NCBI GenBank assembly: GCA_009763385.1 | Contig: CM019831.1 | Location: 16,084,080 to 16,148,079 of the forward strand | Direction of reading: 5' to 3' | Source of the DNA: Coix lacryma-jobi var. lacryma-jobi | Taxonomy: Eukaryota; Streptophyta; Magnoliopsida; Poales; Poaceae | Length of the DNA: 64,000 bases | Shown: positions 23,552 to 32,348 of the stretch, piece after piece | Layout of the letters: the number at the start of each line of letters is the position of its first letter | How positions within the stretch are numbered: the stretch's first letter is position 1 | The notes under the pieces: generated by a model | The model's database searches: none | What the model was told of the DNA's origin: nothing | Seen by the model: the letters and a program-made list of their open reading frames with translations, nothing else | Translations under genes and position numbers: made by a program

Positions 23552-23767
23552 AATCTCAGACAAATGAAATCTCTGCAATTTTGTGCCTAGGTCGATTTTT
23601 TTTTTATAAGGGATCAGCTTGTAAATGACACTTACATGTTGAGCTTGTAAATCTCAGACAAATGCAATTTTTTTTGTATAAGGGATCAGCTTGTTAATGA
23701 CACTTACATGTTGAGATATTTTTTAGTGAGTTTTTTTTATAAGGGATCAGCTTGTGAATAACACCTA
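23552..23767. repeat. Three-copy tandem repeat in the Harbinger spacer
   Basis: ATAAGGGATCAGCTTGT recurs at 23606, 23678 and 23739 inside larger similar units (CTCAGACAAATG upstream, AATGACACTTACATGTTGAG downstream). Period is about 61-72 bp. Confidence 0.85.
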
Positions 23768-24012
23768 GAGTTTTTTTTATTTGAATTTAGCTGGCAGTTA
23801 ACCCACCATATGCTTTTCAGTTTATTGGCATTTAGCCAACTTGATAAAGTTTGCATTTGTATACTGTTTCAGTTTCAGTTTATATTTTTCAGTTTGATTC
23901 CTGGAATCCTTTCTTTTTAGTTTAGTAGCCAAATTTTTTAGAACAGTTTACCACCGTTGATCAGAATAGTTTATTTTCAGTTCAGTTTATTTCCTAATGC
24001 AAATGAAAATTT

Positions 24013-24190
24013 TCTTCAGGTTATACCCACTAGGAGGGTTCTCAAATTTTCTGCAGTCCAACCCATTTGCTAACCATCCTAATGCAAGTGAAAATTTTCA
24101 CTTTGTTGGTGCTTCCATGAGTCAGTATACAGTGCCACCAATTAACCTGGGTGCTACAAGAACTCCCTCTCCAGCATTAGTCTTCAGTCC
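24013..24190 (+). pseudogene. Possible Harbinger ORF1 N-terminal fragment
   Basis: The frame reads YPLGGFSNFLQSNPF, NHPNASENFHFVGASMSQ, then INLGATRTPSPAL. This resembles the low-complexity N-terminus of the Myb/SANT ORF1 proteins of plant PIF elements. The similarity is from memory and weak. If correct, it is a relic of the second gene of the element, now fused to the leader of the transposase gene. Just after it a 78-bp unit (TTATCTGC(T/C)GCTCTCTGC) is duplicated at 24197 and 24275. Confidence 0.35.
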
Positions 24191-24361
24191 TCTCTCTTAT
24201 CTGCTGCTCTCTGCTACTGCTACCGAGTCCCCTTGCTGCTACTGCATACAGCCACGACTACTGCTTCCATTTTGTTATCTGCCGCTCTCTGCTACTGCTA
24301 CCGAGTCCCCTTTCTGCTACTGCTTCTATTTCTTATCTCCTGCTCTCTATTCTTTGCTGCC

Positions 24362-25585
24362 ATGGATGGAGATGGCAGCATCAACCCTGCTGATCTGTAC
24401 TCCATGGATGAGTATCTTCAAGAACAAGAAATTCTAGATGATTTAGGCAATCATCTTGTAGCTGAAATGCAGTCCGTTGTTGATGTCATACAAGGTGACA
24501 GAAGCCGATCTGTTCCAAGGCGATATGTGGACATGCCTCGTCAACAAGCCAGCCAGCAACTAATAGATGACTACTTATCTCCTAATCCAGTCTACAATGA
24601 GACACAATTTCGCAGAAGATTTAGGGTGAGGAGACCCCTCTTTCTGAAGATTGTTGAGGCCTTGAGTGGGTGGTCTGAGTATTTCACCTTGAGATCGGAT
24701 GCTCTGAATCGTCCCGGGTTCTCACCAATTCATAAGTGTACAGTAGCGATGCGTCAATTAGCATATGACGGCTCTGCAGACCAACTTGATGAGTATTTGA
24801 AGATGGGAGAAAGTACTGGTGTGGAGTGCTTGAAAACATTTGTTAAGGGAATCATTGAAGTATATGGTGAAGAGTACTTGAGACGCCCCACGGTACAAGA
24901 TGTTGAACGTCTGTTGGAGATCGCTGAGCATCGTGGTTTTCCTGGCATGCTAGGGAGCATTGACTGTATGCATTGACATTGGGAAAAATGTCCCTATGCA
25001 TGGAAGGGACAATATACTCGTGGTGATCATGGGGTACCAACCATCATTCTAGAGGCTGTTGCTTCACATGACCGATGGATATGGCATGCTTTTTTTGGAG
25101 TGGCGGGATCTAACAATGACATCAATGTGCTAAGTCATTCTGATTTGTTCGTCAAGCAATTAAGAGGAGAAGCTCCACAGGTGCAGTACTTTGTGAATGG
25201 AAGGCAATATACTCGTGGTTATTATCTTGCAGATGGAATATACCCAGACTGGGCTGTTTTTGTCAAATCCATACGTGCACCACAATCAGCTGAGCACAAG
25301 TTGTATGCACAACATCAAGAGGGAGAAAGAAAAGATGTTGAATGTGCATTTGGTATTTTACAATCTCGTTTTGCCATTTTGCGTCGTCCAGCACGTCTAT
25401 ATGAACAAGGGGGTCTTGAGAATATCATGTTAGCTTGTATAATACTTCACAACATGATAATCGAGGACGAGAAGGATATAGAGGATGATTTGTTTGACTT
25501 GAATGAGGAAGCAACCACCTCTACTGTTCAGCCATCTACAATCACTCATGCGCATGATCCAGTGATGGAGGAGGTAATACAGTGA
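24362..25585 (+). pseudogene. PIF/Harbinger transposase with a single nonsense codon
   Basis: ATG at 24362 (MDGDGSINPADL) opens a frame of 408 codons ending at 25583-25585. Its only break is TGA at 24974-24976, in LGSIDCMH-stop-HWEKCP, where the family normally has a Trp codon. The three catalytic acids of the DDE fold are visible: Asp in LGSIDCMH, Asp in SNNDINVLS and Glu in RKDVECAFG. The protein would cut and join the GGGCACTCAC ends. It belongs to the plant transposase group of the PIF type (Plant_tran/DDE_Tnp_4 families). The 3' part is duplicated inverted at 22614-23463. As it stands the product is truncated before most of the catalytic core. Confidence 0.93.
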
Positions 25586-26422
25586 AATACCGAGATTCGT
25601 GATCGTGAAGCTCACAAGCAACTACAATCTGATTTGATTGATCACATTTGGCAAAAGTTTGGAAATCGAGCTAATTAGGTAGAACTATTAATTTATATAT
25701 TATATACTAGCATGTTACATGAATACTTTCATATGGCTACGTTACAGTAGTTATATTGTTGTACTATCTGTCTATTTTTCTTACAATAAAATTCTTTATT
25801 TACTAGCTTATCTTATTTTTAGGTTGATGATCAAGACATGAAAGTTTCAATGGCTTCTACCTGGAGGGTCGATGGCTTTTATTTGGAGGAAGCTGAAATG
25901 TTTTCCGTAGGCTGCAAGATTTTTGAAGCAACGGCTGGAGATTATCTACATATTTTAGTATTATACTATTTATATTACTATTGTTATTTTTAATGGACCG
26001 ACGGTATCTGCACTGGCTGTTTAGGTGCTTGCCACTGATATTTATATATCTCTATCGTTATTGCTATTGTAATGGATGACTCATGGCTAGCTATTATCTA
26101 AACTTCATCCAAGTTCTGTGCGGTGTGTTGTTTTGGATGTTTCAAGCCATACAATACTGTATGTGTTGTGTTCATTTGCTGGTTCAGTACTGTATGCCTG
26201 TATCGAATATGATATATATATTGATTTCACATGGCTGTTGTGAGGTGTAGGGTGGATCACATTGAGTATGCCACAACTGATCACCTTTGTTTGTGCTGCA
26301 TAATAAATGTTCTTGTTTATAGAAACTACTATTATTAACCTTGCATTGGGGAGCCTGGAGTCTAGTGATAGAGTCTTCAAGGTTTAGACTCTATGGGTAG
26401 AGTCTGCACTGTGAGTGCCCTG

Positions 26423-27031
26423 AGTTTGTGACCACCACCAAAAGTCCAAAATCTCCACGTACAATATGCCATATGCATGTACGCCTGGCCACCAAAACCA
26501 CCATGCTGAAGCCGTCGTCGTCTTGATAGCCACTACCACCACGACCACCGTACGTGCCGTACCCCGGATTAAAACCCAGAGTTAAAACCACATGATAAAA
26601 ACGTCCGTACCCCGGATTAAAACCCGGAGTTAAAACCACAGGATAAAAATGTTGGGAGTGGCTACCGTGGGTAACCCTGGGAGTACGTCGCCAGTTGCTG
26701 AGTTGATGAAGCCTCGGAGGTCGGAACGTCGTTGGCGTAAGAGAGACGAGTTGAGCGACTATATATGTTTGGCGGCTGGAATTAGCCCCCTGTTTTGATC
26801 CTTGGACTAACAACTATAGTTGGCTATTATCTACTGTTTGATGGAAAATAGTTACTGTAATTATTAGCCACTATCTAATATCTATGGATATAAATATGGC
26901 CTAATAAATATATTAAACTACTATGTGCCTCGCCCAATGCGCGCATTCCAGGGCACCTCCTCTGCTTCACTTTGTCATCTCCCCCGTTCTGATTCTGACC
27001 CGGCCTCATCGTTCAGAATCACTCACCTCCT
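26423..27031. other. Intergenic; 48-bp duplication
   Basis: A 48-bp unit beginning CGTACCCCGGATTAAAACCC occurs at 26558 and 26606 in tandem. A minus-strand frame crosses it but shows no recognisable domain. From 26790 to 26920 there is AT-rich MITE-like sequence. Confidence 0.5.
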
Positions 27032-27784
27032 CTAGCTAGTACTACAGACCATCCGATCATCTTCGTCGTCACTCTCATCGGAGTAGTCTTCGCCCTCATC
27101 TGATGAATCGCTCCCGTCACCACCTTGGTACTCCTTACCTTGGAGTTGGAGCTTCTTATCTTCCAGGACGAGGGCATCAAGCATGGCCTGGATCGGCGGC
27201 CACATTTCCTCGATCACCGCGTCCATCTCGTGCCTGGCCCTGGCGCTCTCGGGTTCGAGCTCGACGTACCCCTTGCTCCTCATCTCGCCGCGCATCCACT
27301 CCTGCGTCGCGGGGAGACTCTCCTCTGCCTCGTAGAACATCTTGGCCATGATGTAGCGCCGGCACAGGTCCTCGTCCGCCTCCTCGCCCGGCCGCGGCGT
27401 CAGCTCCGGGTTGCTGCGCTTCAGCGCGGCTATGCGCGCGGGGGGCTCCATCGGCTTCAGAGACAGGACCCAGCGGACGTACGCGTTCGACATGCGGCAG
27501 TTCAGCTCTCCCGGCGCCCCCGCCGCCGCCGCCGCCTCCTCCTCCTTGGCCTTCCTTCGGGTGGCGCGCGGACGTGGCGTCCGACACGACGACGCCGACT
27601 TCCTCTTGGTAGAGGACCCCTTCGACGACGAACAGTGAGGTCCGGTGGCCGGCGCCTCCTCCCCCGCCTTCGTCTTGGTGGAGCTGGAGCACCTCCTTAG
27701 CGGAGCCTGCGGTCCCGTCGCCGCGGTCTCCACGCTTCTGGCGGTGCGCCGCCTGGACGGACCTTCACCTTCACCCCCTGCCAT
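27032..27784 (-). CDS. Paralogue B: unrecognised nuclear-type protein, 250 aa
   Basis: ATG at 27784 (MAGGEGEGPSRRR) matches the start of paralogue A. The protein has a Ser/Thr/Lys/Arg-rich head with basic clusters (TKRKSASSCR, RATRRK), an Ala/Glu stretch, a core of about 90 residues (AALKRSNPELTPRPGEE, MAKMFYEAEESLPATQEW, RGEMRSKGYVELE) and a long acidic Ser/Asp/Glu tail. The core shares LKR.NP.L.PRPGEE, FY..EE and RGE.R.KGYVE with paralogue A, in the same orientation 5.6 kb away. This is a tandem duplication whose two members were later separated by the Harbinger element. An open frame, GC-rich codons and paralogue conservation argue for real coding. The function is unknown. Confidence 0.8.
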   Translation of the reverse strand: MAGGEGEGPSRRRTARSVETAATGPQAPLRRCSSSTKTKAGEEAPATGPHCSSSKGSSTKRKSASSCRTPRPRATRRKAKEEEAAAAAGAPGELNCRMSNAYVRWVLSLKPMEPPARIAALKRSNPELTPRPGEEADEDLCRRYIMAKMFYEAEESLPATQEWMRGEMRSKGYVELEPESARARHEMDAVIEEMWPPIQAMLDALVLEDKKLQLQGKEYQGGDGSDSSDEGEDYSDESDDEDDRMVCSTS

Positions 27785-27912
27785 CCGCGGCAAATCGGAT
27801 CCTTCTTCTTCTCGCTGGGAAACCTCGAAGCTTACAGCGATTGGAAGCGAGGTCTCGCAACCCTAGCTGTCGATGGCTTGGCTGAAGGATGCGGCGGCGG
27901 CGGGGCGGCCTG

Positions 27913-27946
27913 GATCTATATGGGCGGAGGCGAACCCATATAGATC
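27913..27946. promoter_or_regulatory. Perfect 12-bp inverted repeat upstream of paralogue B
   Basis: GATCTATATGGG (27913-27924) is exactly complementary to CCCATATAGATC (27935-27946), with a 10-nt spacer. It lies about 130 bp upstream of the ATG. Each arm holds a TATA-like CTATAT, so it could position a promoter in either direction. Confidence 0.6.
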
Positions 27947-28287
27947 GGTCCAGCCCGTCTTGGAGAGTTTTTTTTTTTTTAGACTCTCTTGGGGAGTTGG
28001 AGTCGACTCGTCCGCATCAGTTGGGCCGGGCCCAACGTGGGACGTAACGAAAATGTGAGACTCTCTTTAGGATTTTGATGCTCTCCTAATAAAATTTAAA
28101 ACTAGGCAAAGTATGAAATAGAAGATACAAATCGAGATAAATCATTGCAGACCGCAACGTGAGTCTTCATGCAACCCCTCGTGCAAACTGCCAAAAATAT
28201 TTTCTCGGCATCTATGTCTAGCTTAACCGTCGAGAAATGCACTTAAAATTTCAAATAAAAAATATATTTTCAAGCTCTGTTTGTACA

Positions 28288-28682
28288 TCTATCTATAACT
28301 CTAATAAAGCTAATACACATTAAATATTTCTCTCTTCATGCAAGGTGTCCACATCATTCTCCACTGAGTCCATATCATATCTTATTAAAAAAAATATCTA
28401 TAACATCTCTATCACGTAAAATACTTCAAACCTTTAATCTATTAGCATACAAGTGATATGCATATGTTATTGTTTCGACACATGTTTTTCTATAAAGTAA
28501 TCAAATATTTTATTATTTTTTTGACTAGCTTAGCGATTTTTTACTAGATCTAATACAATAGATAACATACAAGTCAAATTTCATACATATGTACACAATA
28601 TACAAAATATTATATAATAATATTATGTATATAATATATTTTTTAAGAAAATCCCGTGGCAACGCGCAGGGTATACTTCTAG
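28288..28682 (+). mobile_element. Short non-autonomous Helitron
   Basis: Begins TCTATCTATAACTCTAATAA after an A and ends CAGGGTATACTTCTAG before a T. This fits the rule that Helitrons start TC, end CTAG and insert between A and T. A decayed CCCGTGGCAACGCGCAGGG hairpin lies 10 nt before the end. It is 395 bp and non-coding. Confidence 0.75.
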
Positions 28683-28684
28683 TT

Positions 28685-28902
28685 AACAATATCTATCACG
28701 GTCTTCTTCAGGGCACATTAATTTTAAGCTCTGACTCTATACATTAACAATATCTATCACTATCTTCTTCAGGGCACATTAATTTTAAGCTCTGACTCTA
28801 GACATTACCAATATCTATCAGTCTTCTTCAGGGCACATTAATTTTAAGCTCTGACTATATACATTAACAATATCTATCACAGTCTTCTCCAGAGCATATT
28901 AT
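28685..28902 (+). repeat. 61-bp tandem repeat, about 3.6 copies
   Basis: Units start at 28685, 28746, 28807 and 28866 (A(A/C)CAATATCTATCA, CTTCTTCAGGGCACATTA). Copies differ at a few positions and the third is 2 bp shorter. The array begins two bases after the Helitron end. Confidence 0.92.
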
Positions 28903-28930
28903 GACGAAGACGAGTGTAGACTTAATTGTG

Positions 28931-29293
28931 TGTTTGGTTTCTGGGTTGAACCGGAATATCCCGGATTCGATCTAGGTTATTTTAATGTTTGGTTTGTGTG
29001 TTTGTAAAACTAGATCAACCTAGGATGAAATATATCCTCTAGATATGGATTTAGCTCATCCCTCCAAAACGAGGAGGGGGCCATGTGGGTTGAACTAGGT
29101 TGAAAAAGAAAAGAAGAGGCGCTGACAAACGGAGCCCACATATCAATGACCCAACCCAATTACAAATATTTTCTCAACCAAACATAAAACTAGAATTGAC
29201 TCAACCTACCAACCAAACAAGATATGAGTTCAACTCAACCCAGAAAACTAAGTTGGGTCGAACCCAACCCATATCATCCTCAAACCAAACACA
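28931..29293. mobile_element. MITE with TGTGTTTGGTTT ends
   Basis: The left end TGTGTTTGGTTTCTGGG and right end CTCAAACCAAACACA are inverted repeats. The interior has inverted GGGTTGAAC and GTTCAACTCAACCC words. I could not identify the target duplication, so the superfamily is open. Confidence 0.65.
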
Positions 29294-29495
29294 TGTTATT
29301 GGACCACCACCGATGGCAACTAGCGTGTGACTTTTTGGACTCTAGACCGACATCTGTGACGCGTCTGACATCATCTAGAATTCCGAATAGACGTGTCCGC
29401 TTCCTTGTTTGTCGTCGCCGTCACTGTCGTTGGCCTATGCATGCATCGAGAGCACATGATTGAGTAGAAAGGCAGTTTGGATGGACTCATATATA

Positions 29496-29752
29496 CTCCC
29501 TCCGTCCAACAAAACATGCAATTCTCGCTTATCGAGGAGTCAAACATTTAGAACTTTGACCGAAATTATATAAAAAAGTATTAACATTCTTGATACAAAA
29601 AATATACCATTAGATTAAAAATAGATTATATTTTCATAATAATTTTATTTGATGACATAAATATTAATATCTTTTATTGTAATCTTGGTCAAACTTGAAT
29701 CACCTTGACTGGCACGGATCTCATAATTGCATGTTTTTATGGACGGAGGGAT
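29496..29752 (+). mobile_element. Stowaway-like MITE
   Basis: CTCCCTCCGTCC at the left and GGACGGAGGGA at the right, with TA at 29494-29495 and 29753-29754. It is 257 bp and non-coding. Confidence 0.88.
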
Positions 29753-30030
29753 TATAATTCCAAACTTCATGTGTTTTCTAAAATCATGCTCTGCATCATA
29801 GTTCCAAACTCTAGAAAAACATAGACAATTATTTTAAAAAATGAAATTAGATTCATATTCTCTGGTTTAAAAATCTATGATTTATAATATTAAATTTGAA
29901 TTTAGTATTTTCTTATATGTATATTTATTCAAAAATATTATACAAAATTTTGAAAAACTATTTGTACATTTTTTTATAAAAGGTTAATTCATCGTCTTGA
30001 ACTATGTATAATATTTTTGAAGATCACTGT
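29753..30030. other. No gene recognised
   Basis: AT-rich sequence with no readable feature. Confidence 0.5.
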
Positions 30031-31490
30031 AACAAACAATCCCAATATGGCTGCCTTGCGGAGCAGCGTGCATGGTGGGTTACTCGTGGTCGCGGTGGTA
30101 GGGGCCTTTAAATTGGCTGCTCGACGTCATGTTGTGCATCAAACAAGGCAAGCCACGTGGATGTGACAGAGATGGTGGCCACTCTCCTTTGCAGCATGAA
30201 CAAGACTGCCATCCTTTGCAGCATGCGCACATATGCCTTTTTATCTTTGTGTCTCTACAACTCTATTTATGTTGATCATTTGAAACATAAAAAAAAGATC
30301 ATGGAATCATTGAGCCAAAGCAAGTATACTCTAACCGCTGTGGTAATTCCACCGGATGGCTCCTTTTCCTTTAGTTGCGAATTGAGAACCACTCGTAGTA
30401 TGATGCAGTGCAGCAGGCAGTCATACAGGGGCTTTGCAGTTTTTTCAGTTTACTTCTTCAGGTAACAAACAACCCCTGAGTAACCTTGCAGAGCAGCGTG
30501 TGGGGTGGGTTACTCGTGTTCACAGCAACAAGAGGCTTCGAACTTCGATTGGCCGCTTGGCGTTGTGTTGCGCACCAAACAAGGCATGTCATGTGGGTGT
30601 GGCAGAGATGGTGGCCACTCTTCTTTGCAACATGAACGGGACCGCCATCCTTTAATTTGTAGCATGCACATGCATGCCTTTTATCCTTGTGTCTCTACAG
30701 CTTTGTTTTTGTTGACCATTCGAAACCTAAAACAAGATCATAGAATCATAGAGCCAAAGCATTAAGCATGTATGCTCTAACTGCTGTGGTAATTGCATGG
30801 GATGGCTCCTTTTACTTCTGATGCAAATTGAGAACCACTTGTAGTACACGATGTAGTGCAGCGACCAATCACGCAGGAGCCTTACAATTTTTTGGTTTAC
30901 TTCTTCAAGTAACAACAGTCCCCCAGGCCCCAGGTAGCCTTGCAGAGAGTGTGCATGGTGTTCCACTCGCGGTCACGATGCCAGGAAGCTTTTGATTGGC
31001 TGCTCGGCGTCGCATGCACTGCGCACCAGGCAATGCAAGCCACATGGGTGTCGCAGAGATGGTGGCCACTCTTCTTTGCAGCATGAACGGAAACACAATC
31101 CTTTGCATCATGCACGTGCCTTTATCTTTGCATATCTATAGCTTTGTTTCTGTTAACCATTTAAAACCTAAAACAAGATCATGGAATCACTCTAGAAATT
31201 GTACAGTATGGCTCCTTTTCCTTAATTTTTATGAGAATTAAGAGCCACTTGTAGTATGAAGGTGCGGGTCGTGCAATTTTTACAGTTCTCTTCTTGAGGT
31301 AACAAACAGTCCCTCGAGGCAGCCTTCTGGAACAATATGCATGTGTGGTGGATCACTCGCGGTCGTAGCAGCAAGAGGCTTTCAATTGACTGCTCGTGTT
31401 CAGGTTGCACACAAGACATGTCAAGCCTCATGGGTGTGGCAGAGATAATGGCCACTCTTCTTTGTAGCACGAAAGAGAACACTGTCCTTT
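30031..31490 (+). repeat. Tandem array of about 0.4-kb units, four copies
   Basis: Units begin AACAAACA near 30031, 30464, 30911 and 31301. They share GGGTTACTCG-type, AACAAGGCA, GGCAGAGATGGTGGCCACTC, AGCATGAAC, AAACAAGATCATGGAATCA and GGATGGCTCCTTTT words. The spacing is 433, 447 and 390 bp, and the fourth unit is partial. Copies are clearly diverged. Short open frames occur in several units but are not conserved between them, so I do not call genes. Confidence 0.88.
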
Positions 31491-31908
31491 AGTAGGAGGA
31501 TTAACACTACCACATTTGGCACCCAAGTAGGAGTTTTAACGCTACCACATTTGGCACCAAACTAATTGACACCATAAGTATATTAGGTGGTGTGGGATTT
31601 AGTTTTCTCCATAAAGTTATTTGGTAGAATACTTTTTTTTGCATGTGTAGATAGGTATACTTTTTAGCATGTTTGATTTTTACACACGCACATAAATATA
31701 TATAGTGTTACTATACAGAATCATTTAGCCTATTTTACTTGTTTAAACACCTCGTAAAATGCATAAACACAAAAAAGGTTGACAAGTTGTTTACCGTTTA
31801 GTGTTGAACAACTTGGATTCACAATGCCCACTCCTTACAATAGCTTTCAGTATTGCTAATCTTTGTCCACCATCTAATATATAGAAACTAAAGAACTGGT
31901 CTATCTGG
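31491..31908. other. No gene recognised
   Basis: Contains two adjacent copies of a TAACACTACCACATTTGGCACC-like word (about 31500 and 31537). Confidence 0.5.
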
Positions 31909-32317
31909 AACCTTTGCCATTGCACATTCTTTAAAAAGAAAAAATATATGCTTGTGTAGTCTAATTGATAGGAATATCATCACCTATATATAGGCATATG
32001 GTGATAAATTTCAAACTCAATCTAAATCGTGTTTATGTGTCCTAGTAGCAAGTAAATCCTTTGATGATGCAATTTCTTGTTCTAAATCGATAGTGAAAAG
32101 TTTGTTTGTACTAGGAACATGCTTAATTTAGGTGTAGCATAAATATCATATTTTTATAGCATTGTAAAACCTAGAGGCTAACCCTCCCCAACCTGAACCT
32201 CTTCACAAGGGGGCATATGCCCCTAGGGTAAAAACAATGTTATCGTAGAGAGACTCTTCCTTTCAAAATGTTTGTCAATTTGTTATTGGATATCAAAGGT
32301 TGGGACAATTTAATAGA
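31909..32317 (+). repeat. Dispersed direct repeat, copy 1
   Basis: About 410 bp that recur at 35166-35570 with high similarity. The shared tail is GGTTGGGACAATTTAATAGA. Here it is cut by a Helitron-like terminus. In copy 2 the sequence continues TTTGCAAAAG. Confidence 0.9.
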
Positions 32318-32348
32318 CTAGTGAACATGCACGTGCGACACACACGTG
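32318..32348 (-). mobile_element. Helitron 3' terminus
   Basis: On the minus strand the end is a hairpin of two CACGTG arms (32343-32348 and 32330-32335, loop 7), then GTTCACTAG, then T at 32317. This is the Helitron 3' structure. The empty site in the second repeat copy reads AATAGA followed by TTTGC, exactly an A/T insertion point. I could not find the 5' TC end, which must lie to the right. Confidence 0.62.

Larger units (their letters stand above)
21783..26422. mobile_element. PIF/Harbinger element rearranged into a head-to-head inverted repeat
   Basis: Terminal inverted repeats begin GGGCACTCACAGTGCAGACT. The flanks are TAA (left) and TGA (right), a decayed TWA-type target duplication. 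The left arm 21783-23419 is the reverse complement of the right arm 24781-26422, each about 1.64 kb and nearly identical. The spacer 23420-24780 contains the N-terminal half of the transposase. Both outer ends are therefore copies of the original 3' end of the element. Transcription through both arms would give a hairpin RNA covering the transposase. Confidence 0.9.

Noticed and set aside
26391..26813. Minus-strand 140-codon frame
   Set aside because: Crosses the Harbinger end and a 48-bp duplication. No domain and no sensible start codon context.
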